Shown here one piece after another: positions 1-6,277 of a DNA stretch of 7,528 bases. Every line of letters starts with the position of its first letter. Position 1 is the stretch's first letter. Under the pieces are notes generated by a model, which did no database searches, was not told where the DNA came from, and saw nothing but the letters and a program-made list of their open reading frames with translations. The position numbers were made by a program, and so were the translations under genes. Location: contig CAJONA010000052.1 in the NCBI GenBank assembly GCA_905235755.1, positions 1-7,528 on the forward strand, given 5' to 3'. The DNA is from an uncultured Clostridia bacterium. GTDB lineage: Bacteria; Bacillota; Clostridia; Oscillospirales; CAG-272.

Positions 1-161
1 CGCCGTATTCGGCGGTAAAAGTGCCGGTGTTCTCGTTTGAAAAATTAAGCGACGTCAACTCCATCTTAGGCCCCGAGATGAAATCGACGGGCGAGGTGCC
101 TCACAGTGAACTGCACGGACGGAAATATAACGCTCACGGGCAACGCCGTTGCCGTCTATAA
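1..161 (+). pseudogene. carB: carB fragment (carbamoyl-phosphate synthase large subunit), broken mid-gene
   Basis: Codons from position 3 to 98 read PYSAVKVPVFSF, then EKLSDVNSILGPEMKSTGEV. This matches the strongly conserved stretch of the carbamoyl-phosphate synthase large subunit (CarB) just before its C-terminal regulatory domain. CarB makes carbamoyl phosphate for pyrimidine and arginine synthesis. In intact CarB another 100 or more residues follow. Here the similarity stops at the valine codon 96-98, and the frame continues only through unrelated residues (PHSELHG and onward) to a TAA at 159-161. The 5' part lies outside the window. The family call rests on the LGPEMKSTGEV signature and is firm. 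Whether this is a real deletion or recombination scar, or a misassembly of two loci, cannot be told from the window. Confidence 0.8.
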
Positions 162-180
162 CGGCGAATTTGAATATTGA
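99..180 (+). pseudogene. C-terminal tail of an unrecognised protein fused behind the carB remnant
   Basis: A second + strand frame, different from that of the carB remnant, runs to a TGA at 178-180 and ends in ITLTGNAVAVYNGEFEY. It is open only from about position 70. Upstream of about 99 the DNA belongs to carB, so only the last 25 or so codons of this gene are present and no start codon or ribosome site goes with them. That this is a genuine gene end is supported by its stop codon sitting directly on a strong terminator hairpin. The alternating hydrophobic and polar residues suggest a beta-strand-rich C-terminus, as seen in many carbohydrate-active enzymes, but no family can be named. An accidental open frame is possible because it is so short. 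Confidence 0.45.
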
Positions 181-219
181 CATAAAAAAATGACCGCGTG
201 CGGTCATTTTTTTATGTCA
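178..219. terminator. Bidirectional intrinsic terminator with a perfect 20-bp stem
   Basis: The arms at 178-197 and 200-219 are exact reverse complements separated by only GT. The GC-rich core GACCGC/GCGGTC is flanked by a run of seven A on the left and seven T on the right, so either strand's transcript forms a stable hairpin followed by a U tract. It ends the minus-strand operon after the ManA-like gene and the + strand gene tail at 180. Both stop codons (178-180 on +, 219-217 on -) are part of the stem. Confidence 0.95.
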
Positions 220-1266
220 TATTGTGCGCGGCCCGTAAAAACGGAGCAGGCGCAACGTGTCGCCGCCTCGCGGAACGATGCGTATCTCCTTTAAATCGGC
301 GGGCAAAAACAGTTGGTCTCCTTTATCCACGTCGACGCCGCCGACGTTTCCTTCGCCGTCAAGCACGAGCATTCCGCTGAACGTTTTTTCTTCGGCAAGC
401 GTCAGCTCGTCTTTGGCGATTATCTCGTCAAGCGCGAAATACGGCGTGCTGTCGTACCCGATCCTGCGGATCATCTCGCCGCCGTCGATATTTATCGTTT
501 GCGGCTCGATGAACTGCTTTTTTCTTATCTCGTCGCGCGAAAGCGAATCGTAGTGAAAAACATCGAACATTTTATCAAATCCGATGCCCTGATGACACAG
601 CATATCGCTGATATGAAAGCCGCTCGGAGTCTTTTTTTCGACGCGGATGGTGTAATCCGTCGGCTCCTGTATTTCGCATAAGAAGCACCCGGCGCCTATC
701 GCGTGCGGAACGCCGCCGTCGACGAGTATAACATCTCCTGCCTTGACCTCGAAGCGTTCAAGAGACGCGAGCATTTGGGGAATGTCCTGTTTTTCGAACA
801 TTTCGCGCCACGCCTGCCGCGTGACGCCTTTTTTGAATCCGAGATAGACGCACGGCGGCTCGCCGTTGATCTCGCGTCCGCCAAGTATATACCAGCACTC
901 CGTTTTTCCGTATGCGCTGTCGAAAAGCGTCCTCGCACTCTCCCTGTCGGGATGCACCTGAATTCCGAGCCGCTCGGCGCTGTCGATGAGCTTTACGAGA
1001 ACGCCCGTGTCGCCGTCGGGCTTGCCGAGATACTTCTCGGGATCGCCGCCTATAAGCGAGCGGAGCGTCTCGCCGCTCTCGGTGCGGCTGAGCCCGTCGG
1101 AGCCGTCGGAGTTGTCGGCGTTTCGCGCCTCCGTAACGGACATTATCCATTCCTCGGGAAAATGGCCGTCGTCGCCTTTGCCGCCGTTAAAATCATCGAG
1201 GAGCTTGCCGCCGATATATGTGCGCCATACGCGCGGGCGGTCGAGCTTTATCGGAGCGCCGCTCAT
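217..1266 (-). CDS. manA: Type I mannose-6-phosphate isomerase-like protein (cupin fold, zinc)
   Basis: A 349-residue protein of the type I phosphomannose isomerase family, which interconverts mannose 6-phosphate and fructose 6-phosphate in the cytoplasm using zinc. Expected active-site elements are visible: Q103-V-H105-P, K121-T-E123, and H188 in GGVPHAIG, giving the Gln/His/Glu/His metal set. EPTDYTIR (201-208) supplies the conserved arginine. Length lies between the short Bacillus-type and the longer enteric enzymes. ATG 1266-1264 overlaps the TGA of the upstream cupin gene by four bases and has AAGGAG 8 nt upstream, so translation is probably coupled. It is the last gene of the operon and stops inside the terminator stem. 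It could deliver the pathway product to glycolysis as fructose 6-phosphate. Being embedded in a catabolic operon, it could instead be a paralogue acting on another hexose phosphate. Confidence 0.85.
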   Translation of the reverse strand: MSGAPIKLDRPRVWRTYIGGKLLDDFNGGKGDDGHFPEEWIMSVTEARNADNSDGSDGLSRTESGETLRSLIGGDPEKYLGKPDGDTGVLVKLIDSAERLGIQVHPDRESARTLFDSAYGKTECWYILGGREINGEPPCVYLGFKKGVTRQAWREMFEKQDIPQMLASLERFEVKAGDVILVDGGVPHAIGAGCFLCEIQEPTDYTIRVEKKTPSGFHISDMLCHQGIGFDKMFDVFHYDSLSRDEIRKKQFIEPQTINIDGGEMIRRIGYDSTPYFALDEIIAKDELTLAEEKTFSGMLVLDGEGNVGGVDVDKGDQLFLPADLKEIRIVPRGGDTLRLLRFYGPRTI

Positions 1267-2045
1267 TTAAGCGTCTCCTTGACGCCCGTCGGCTTGTGTA
1301 CTTCGTTGAGATACGCGACGGCGTCGTCCTTTTGCGACAACGGCGTGAAATCGAGCCACAGATAGTGCATCCTCTGCGCGCCGCGCGCGATGACGCCGTG
1401 ATTTGATCCGAGCGGGATATGCACGAGTGTGCCGCCTTTGAGATTGAATATACGGCAGTCGATCAGCAGATCGGCGTCGTTTTCGGGGAACGAGAAGAAG
1501 AACTGATCGAGCAGCGGGTGCGCGTGCTGACCGACGAGATCGTCGCCCTTTGCCTCGACGCTGCCCATCGCAAAGCGCGGGATAAAGTCGTGAACGACTA
1601 TCGCGCGGCTTATCGTCGTTTCGCTCTTGAACGGATCGCGGTATTGGAGCGCGTCGGCGTATGCTTCGGTGAAAGGGAAGCGCTCGCTTTTCGATTTTAA
1701 TTCCTCAATGTCGCTTTGCGTAAGCTCCCATTTTATTTCGAGCACTTCGCAGCCGTCAGGCGCGAAAACCGAAATGTCCTCGCCCGGCATATCGGTGTAT
1801 ACGGCGCGGCCGTCATATGAAAACGCTCCCGACCTGCCGGAAAAAGTCGCGCCGCCTTGACACAAAAACAACACTCTGATAAAGCCGGCGCCTCCTATGA
1901 AATCTCTCTTCTCTCCCTTTGAAAGCGTGTGAAATGACACGCCGGCGCCGGGTATTTCTCCGACGAGCATCTCCTGCCCGTGCGCGTCATTTGACGCAGC
2001 CGATATTTTTTCGTATTTTATGTCTTCAAGTTTTACAGATGCCAT
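1263..2045 (-). CDS. Cupin-domain protein, probable sugar isomerase/epimerase or binding protein
   Basis: A 260-residue cytoplasmic protein without signal peptide or membrane segment. The C-terminal half (about 165-235) has a readable cupin barrel. GQHAHP gives the metal-binding pair H174 and H176, Asp180 or Gln181 stands where the usual Glu would be, and IPLGSNHGV gives the third histidine, H216, after the conserved glycine turn. The N-terminal half (about 25-110) looks like a second, degenerate cupin barrel without histidine ligands, so the architecture is probably bicupin. Many such proteins are sugar isomerases, epimerases or dioxygenases, but no specific family is recognised. ATG 2045-2043 has AAGGAG 6 nt upstream. 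That site touches the stop codon of the GRE gene, 10 nt away. Its position between the GRE and the ManA-like gene suggests it handles the GRE product or substrate (inference). Confidence 0.75.
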   Translation of the reverse strand: MASVKLEDIKYEKISAASNDAHGQEMLVGEIPGAGVSFHTLSKGEKRDFIGGAGFIRVLFLCQGGATFSGRSGAFSYDGRAVYTDMPGEDISVFAPDGCEVLEIKWELTQSDIEELKSKSERFPFTEAYADALQYRDPFKSETTISRAIVVHDFIPRFAMGSVEAKGDDLVGQHAHPLLDQFFFSFPENDADLLIDCRIFNLKGGTLVHIPLGSNHGVIARGAQRMHYLWLDFTPLSQKDDAVAYLNEVHKPTGVKETLK

Positions 2046-2055
2046 ATCGTGCTCC

Positions 2056-4311
2056 TTATTTTGTGCTCGGAACGATGTCGGGAAGCTCGGCGTCCTCGCC
2101 GTTTACCGCGAGGATGCGATCGACGACAAGTTGGCGGAATTCGGGACTGAGCATTGAAAAATATGCGGTAAATCCCGTTACACGCACGACGAGATCGGGG
2201 AATTTGCTCGGATCTTTATGCGCTTCGAGCACTTTGTGTTTGTCGATGATGTTGATGTTGAGCAGAGTGTTGCCCGTTTCGAGGATGGTGCGTATCATCG
2301 CGACCATTTTTTCTACGCCCTCGGGCGTATCGGCGATGCCGGGATCGAGTTCGAGCTGAACGGGCGCGCAGTTGCCGTAAAACGGCTGAATGGAGGCGAT
2401 GCTGTTCGCCATCGCCGTTACGGCGCCGTCTTTGCGGAATCCGTACGTTGGATTTGCGCCGTGATTTATCGCTTCTCCGTTGCGGCGGCCGTTCGGCGTC
2501 GCACGGACGTGGCTTCCGAATTCGAGTGTGTTCGACCAGCTGAACCATCCGGGTATGAACTGTATCTCCGGATACGACGGATCCTGCGCTCTTATCACGG
2601 GCACCTGCTCGCGCACAAGGCGCGAGAAGAGCTTGCTTATTCTGACCGCCCACTTGTCGCCGAGCGTCTCGCCTCCGCAGTATCTCTCACTGTGGAGCAT
2701 CATCTGGCGGATGTATTCGCCGTCGATGTCGTTCCAGTTGAGCTCCATCTGACGCGTCAGCGCTTCCCATGTGATCTTGTGTTCTTTCTCTATACGCTGT
2801 TCACACGCCGCAAAACTGTCGGCGACCGTGCCGATGCCCGCGCCGTCCATACACATATTGAAATATTTTGCGCTCTTTGTGACGTCCGCGCCCATTTCCA
2901 CAGGACCTTGACTGAGCAGATTGCATATGAGCTCCGGCTCGTTTTTGTCCTGATTATGCAGATGGAAAAGGATGCCCTCCGCCGTCGTGCTGACTGCGAC
3001 CTTTAAATGCTTCTCAAAGTATTCCCAAAGCAGCTCCGTCGACGGCTCCTCGCCGCTCTCCATCATCTCGTAATACGCGACCTCGAACACCTTTGCGACG
3101 TTTATCTTCACAAGGTCGTTGAGCGTGTATTCCATGCCGGGAATGCTCATCCAGCTGCATCCGGCGGCAAGACGGTGCCGCGCGAGATTTTTGTCGTAGC
3201 CGAGCCTCATAAATCCGTCGACAAGACTGTTGTCGCCCGAAAAACGCGGCCACGCGTTTTTGTTTTTAAAAAGATATCCCACGCTCTTTTTGAAGAAGTC
3301 CTCGTTCATATTGTCGTGAACGCGAACGGTGAGGTTGCACGCGATATTTATCCAGTCCGCCGCCTCGAGGATGAGATAGCTTATATGCGACGCCATATCG
3401 TTGCCGTTGTCGTCGGGGCCCGCGAGCTGATAGTAGCGCGTGTCGTTTAAGAACAGACACGCTATGTAAAATTTTGCGAGCTCGTCGTCGATAATGCCCG
3501 CCTCAATGTCGTGTTCATAGAACGGACGAAGCAGCTCGTCGAGCTGACCGCCGGACGGACCGCGGTTGTAAAGGCGGCTGAAAAAGCTGAACCAGCACAT
3601 CCACTGAATACATTCGCGCATCGTTTCCGGCGGATTTTCCGCCATTCTTTCGTTGCATACCGCCATATCTTTCAGGTTTTGTTTAAGATACGGATTCCGT
3701 TCCTCGTCTGCGAGCTCGGCTATCTCTCCCGATATCCTGTGAAGGAACTTGATGATATGCTCGACGACCATGATCTCGCTCTCGTAAAAGAGTCGGTGCT
3801 CCTCGCCCGAGTTGATCTTTTGATATTTTTTCAGTTTTTCGAGTATGCCGCCCCAGCCCATTTCGAAGCCCATGCGGAGATCGGGCGTAAAATGGCCGTC
3901 GGAGCCTATGCCGCAAACGATATTGTATCTGTCAAACGCCTTTTTGAGCTCCGTATACGGCATATCGGGATTCCAGATATCGCCCTTGCGGCGCGTCATA
4001 AAGAAGAACCCGCGCCCGACGAACGCGTCGAGCGGATCGCAGTAAAGAGGATGCTCGTCGAGCAGTTTACAGTAATTTGTCCGCCAGCCTTCGTATCCGT
4101 AATAACTTCCATTATCATTAGTCGGAACGCACTCGAACACAAAATCGTCGGGCTGAACGACGCGGCCGTAATCGTCCTCGTCAAGTCCGCCCTCCATATC
4201 TATCTTTTCCTGCGTCTGTTCGAGCTTTCTTTTTTTGAGCAGTTTTATTCTCTTGTCGAGGGTAAATTCCTCTTTTTCGTCAAATTCATTTATAAATTGA
4301 ATTTTTCCCAT
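2056..4311 (-). CDS. Glycyl radical enzyme (PFL-like family), unassigned subclass
   Basis: A 751-residue member of the pyruvate formate-lyase/glycyl radical enzyme family, near the usual length. These enzymes store a radical on a C-terminal glycine and pass it to a cysteine that attacks the substrate. The PFL-type domain spans roughly residues 50-620. The thiyl cysteine is C385 in AAGCSWMSIPG. The glycyl radical domain near the C-terminus carries LVVRVTGFTAYF with radical glycine G713. It is not PFL, which has a Cys-Cys pair. It also lacks the Gly-Cys-x-Glu motif of the diol, choline and hydroxyproline enzymes: Trp387 occupies the Glu position. The substrate is therefore unknown, though sugar-enzyme neighbours suggest a sugar or polyol derivative. 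ATG 4311-4309 follows a modest AAAGGGG site. The gene lies 17 nt after its activase. Nothing indicates microcompartment targeting. Family call very secure; function open. Confidence 0.95.
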   Translation of the reverse strand: MGKIQFINEFDEKEEFTLDKRIKLLKKRKLEQTQEKIDMEGGLDEDDYGRVVQPDDFVFECVPTNDNGSYYGYEGWRTNYCKLLDEHPLYCDPLDAFVGRGFFFMTRRKGDIWNPDMPYTELKKAFDRYNIVCGIGSDGHFTPDLRMGFEMGWGGILEKLKKYQKINSGEEHRLFYESEIMVVEHIIKFLHRISGEIAELADEERNPYLKQNLKDMAVCNERMAENPPETMRECIQWMCWFSFFSRLYNRGPSGGQLDELLRPFYEHDIEAGIIDDELAKFYIACLFLNDTRYYQLAGPDDNGNDMASHISYLILEAADWINIACNLTVRVHDNMNEDFFKKSVGYLFKNKNAWPRFSGDNSLVDGFMRLGYDKNLARHRLAAGCSWMSIPGMEYTLNDLVKINVAKVFEVAYYEMMESGEEPSTELLWEYFEKHLKVAVSTTAEGILFHLHNQDKNEPELICNLLSQGPVEMGADVTKSAKYFNMCMDGAGIGTVADSFAACEQRIEKEHKITWEALTRQMELNWNDIDGEYIRQMMLHSERYCGGETLGDKWAVRISKLFSRLVREQVPVIRAQDPSYPEIQFIPGWFSWSNTLEFGSHVRATPNGRRNGEAINHGANPTYGFRKDGAVTAMANSIASIQPFYGNCAPVQLELDPGIADTPEGVEKMVAMIRTILETGNTLLNINIIDKHKVLEAHKDPSKFPDLVVRVTGFTAYFSMLSPEFRQLVVDRILAVNGEDAELPDIVPSTK

Positions 4312-4328
4312 TTATGCCCCTTTCCGCG

Positions 4329-5237
4329 TTACTCGGTTTTTGTTTTGACGCCCGTCGCTTCCGCTATGCTTTTAAGCTCCCGCACACGTGTTTTCGGCAG
4401 CGGCTTTGCGTCTGCAAATTCGTTCTTTCTCGAAAGTGCCGCATATTTCGTCGCGCCGAGCGGGTTGAAATTGAGCAGCTCGTAATACATCATCGTGCCG
4501 CTTTCGTCGACGTCCGCGAGAAACTTTGCGATGCCGCCGATGTTCTCTGCGCTGTCCGTAGCTCCGGGGATCAGCGGCGTGCGGACGATGAACGGCTTTC
4601 CGGTCTGCGCGATGCGGCGCACATTTTCGAGTATCGCCTCGTTGCCGACGCCCGTCCACTTCTTGTGCTCGTCGCTGTCGATAAGCTTTATATCGCACAT
4701 GACGAGGTCAACCGCGTCTATAACGCTCTTTATGCTCTCCCACGGGAAGTTCAGATTTGTCTCGATGCCGACGGATATGTTTTCTTTATGGCAAGCGTCG
4801 GTAAGTTCCTTGACAAAATCGGGCTGGCACAGCACTTCGCCGCCCGTGAGCGTTACGCCGCCGCCGCTTGAAACGTAGTACGCTTTATCCTGAACGATCT
4901 CGCGCATAACGTCGTCAACCGTATATTTTTTTCCGCAGAGCGCCATTGCGCCCGCGTAGCAGAGCGCGGCGCATTTTCCGCATTTTACGCAGATGTTCGG
5001 GTAATATATATGAACGTTGTTTATCCTCTTTTGCGCTTTGCTCGGGCAAGCGTAAACGCATTTATAACATCCTATGCACTTGCTCGCATAGTACAGCAGG
5101 TCTTTGCCTGCTTTTATAGTTTCGGGATTGTGGCACCATCTGCACTGCATATTGCAGCCCTTGAAGAATACGGCAGTCCGTATTCCCGGGCCGTCGCTCA
5201 GCGCAAAGCGCTCGATCTCGGTGATAAGTCCTTCCAA
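4329..5237 (-). CDS. Glycyl radical enzyme activase (radical SAM, two extra 4Fe-4S clusters)
   Basis: A 302-residue activating enzyme that cleaves S-adenosylmethionine to place the radical on its partner GRE. The radical SAM motif is CNMQCRWC, with C28, C32 and C35 binding the catalytic cluster. A ferredoxin-like insert follows, with C54/C57/C60/C64 and C83/C86/C89/C93 for two additional 4Fe-4S clusters. This insert is typical of activases of non-PFL GREs and absent from PFL activase. GGGVTLTGGE (125-134) is the family's SAM-binding signature. The N-terminal ITEIERFALSDGPGIRT is characteristic. The start is TTG (5237-5235), chosen because a strong CGGAGG lies 7 nt upstream and there is no in-frame ATG before it. 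The only nearby ATG, at 5257-5255, is out of frame. Its partner is almost certainly the GRE encoded 17 nt downstream. Confidence 0.95.
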   Translation of the reverse strand: MEGLITEIERFALSDGPGIRTAVFFKGCNMQCRWCHNPETIKAGKDLLYYASKCIGCYKCVYACPSKAQKRINNVHIYYPNICVKCGKCAALCYAGAMALCGKKYTVDDVMREIVQDKAYYVSSGGGVTLTGGEVLCQPDFVKELTDACHKENISVGIETNLNFPWESIKSVIDAVDLVMCDIKLIDSDEHKKWTGVGNEAILENVRRIAQTGKPFIVRTPLIPGATDSAENIGGIAKFLADVDESGTMMYYELLNFNPLGATKYAALSRKNEFADAKPLPKTRVRELKSIAEATGVKTKTE

Positions 5238-5250
5238 AATCTTTCCTCCG
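5235..5250 (-). promoter_or_regulatory. Ribosome binding site that fixes the TTG start of the activase
   Basis: On the minus strand CGGAGG (5250-5245) lies 7 nt before TTG 5237-5235, ideal spacing for initiation at this non-ATG codon. The codons from TTG onward give the conserved N-terminus of GRE activases, so the start is well supported. A TTG start would be expected to lower yield relative to the ATG-started neighbours (inference). Confidence 0.8.
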
Positions 5251-5256
5251 AAAACA

Positions 5257-6264
5257 TCAAACGGTTACAGACTTGCCGGCATTTGCAGAGCGCTTTATTG
5301 CGTCGAGCATACCGCTCAGCCTGCGCGCGTCGTCAAGCTCGATCGCGTACGGCGTCTTTCCCGTAACGGTGTCGGCGATATGTCTGTACACCTCGTCGGT
5401 GTCGCCGTAGACGTTGCCGCTTACCGTTTCGGTCGTCGTTTTTGTCGTGACTTCACAGCGATATGTGCCCTCCGGGATGAACTCGGGGAACGTGATGCTG
5501 TCTACCGTTATATCGTTGCCGTTCATTATTATCGTGCCTTTATTGCCTCTTATTACCCAGTTCGGCGTTCTGGACGTTGATATGTTGTACTGTACTGTTA
5601 TCATCACGCCGTTGTCCATACGCATAAGGGCGTAGAACACGTCCTCGGCGTCGCCGGGATTTATGACCTGCTTTGTGAAAGACGACACTTCTACGGCTTT
5701 TCCGCCCGAAAGCAGCACCGCCTGATCGACGAGGTGCGGTCCCCAATTGAGCAGATACCCGCCGCCGCGCGACGCATAGATCTGCCAGTCGTTTCTTTTT
5801 CCGAACGTGAACTGACTGCGCTCTATCTGGAACACGTCGCCGATAGCGCCGGAGGCTATTATCTCTTTAAGACGGACGAGGTCGCATCCCCATCTCGCCG
5901 GAAGCCACGGCATAAGGAGCGTGCCGCTCTTTTTCTGCGCGGCTATCATCGCGTCGACTTCATCCATATTTATGCCCCACGGCTTTGTTACGAGCACGTT
6001 TTTGCCCGCCGCGAGCGCGTCGCACGCCATCTTCGCGTGCAGATCGCTCGGCGTGACTATGACCACGAGGTCAAGGTCGTCGCGCGCGATGAGGTCGTGA
6101 TAATCTATGCACGTTTCGCAGCCGAAAACTTCGACAGCCTTGTCCCTTGCCGCTTTGTCAATATCGCAAACAACGACCATTTTGAAGTCGGGCGATTTCA
6201 AGATCGCCTCTCCGTGCATCGCCTGACCGTTGCGCCCGTATCCTATAAGACCTACGTTTATCAT
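5257..6264 (-). CDS. Gfo/Idh/MocA-family NAD(P)-dependent sugar oxidoreductase
   Basis: A 335-residue cytoplasmic dehydrogenase of the glucose-fructose oxidoreductase/inositol dehydrogenase family, which oxidises or reduces hydroxyls of sugars and cyclitols. The N-terminal Rossmann fold (about 1-120) has the nucleotide motif GLIGYGRNG (G8, G10, G13). The acidic residue after strand 2 is in VCDID, suggesting NAD preference. TKPW (93-96) replaces the usual EKP but keeps the catalytic lysine K94. The substrate domain has GGGYLLNWGPHLVD (167-180) with catalytic H177. The Asp normally four residues before this His is Asn173. ATG 6264-6262 has GGAGG 6 nt upstream. It sits 13 nt after the TIM-barrel gene and 19 nt before the activase. 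Oxidation to a keto-sugar could prepare or finish the radical step (inference); the exact substrate cannot be read from sequence. Confidence 0.9.
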   Translation of the reverse strand: MINVGLIGYGRNGQAMHGEAILKSPDFKMVVVCDIDKAARDKAVEVFGCETCIDYHDLIARDDLDLVVIVTPSDLHAKMACDALAAGKNVLVTKPWGINMDEVDAMIAAQKKSGTLLMPWLPARWGCDLVRLKEIIASGAIGDVFQIERSQFTFGKRNDWQIYASRGGGYLLNWGPHLVDQAVLLSGGKAVEVSSFTKQVINPGDAEDVFYALMRMDNGVMITVQYNISTSRTPNWVIRGNKGTIIMNGNDITVDSITFPEFIPEGTYRCEVTTKTTTETVSGNVYGDTDEVYRHIADTVTGKTPYAIELDDARRLSGMLDAIKRSANAGKSVTV

Positions 6265-6277
6265 AATTAACCTCCGC

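Noticed and set aside
703..1365. 220-codon open frame on the + strand opposite the ManA-like gene
   Set aside because: It crosses the coupled junction of two well-supported minus-strand genes and has no recognisable domain.
1817..1832. Possible catabolite-response (cre) site
   Set aside because: The half TGAAAACGCT fits the start of the consensus but the second half does not, and it lies inside the cupin coding sequence.
2218..3006. 262-codon open frame on the + strand opposite the GRE
   Set aside because: It overlaps the radical domain coding region of the GRE, and its arginine- and valine-rich translation looks like a frame shadow.
2056..4311. Assignment of the GRE as pyruvate formate-lyase
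   Set aside because: PFL has two adjacent active-site cysteines and an activase without the ferredoxin insert. Here there is a single cysteine in GCSW and an activase with eight extra cluster cysteines.
3511..4485. 324-codon open frame on the + strand
   Set aside because: It lies antisense across the GRE and activase genes, both unmistakable on the minus strand. Its product has no recognisable domain and it has no convincing ribosome site; it reflects codon bias of the opposite strand.
2056..5237. Microcompartment-associated GRE locus (choline or propanediol type)
   Set aside because: No shell protein, aldehyde dehydrogenase or encapsulation peptide is visible, and the Glu of the diol/choline motif is missing.
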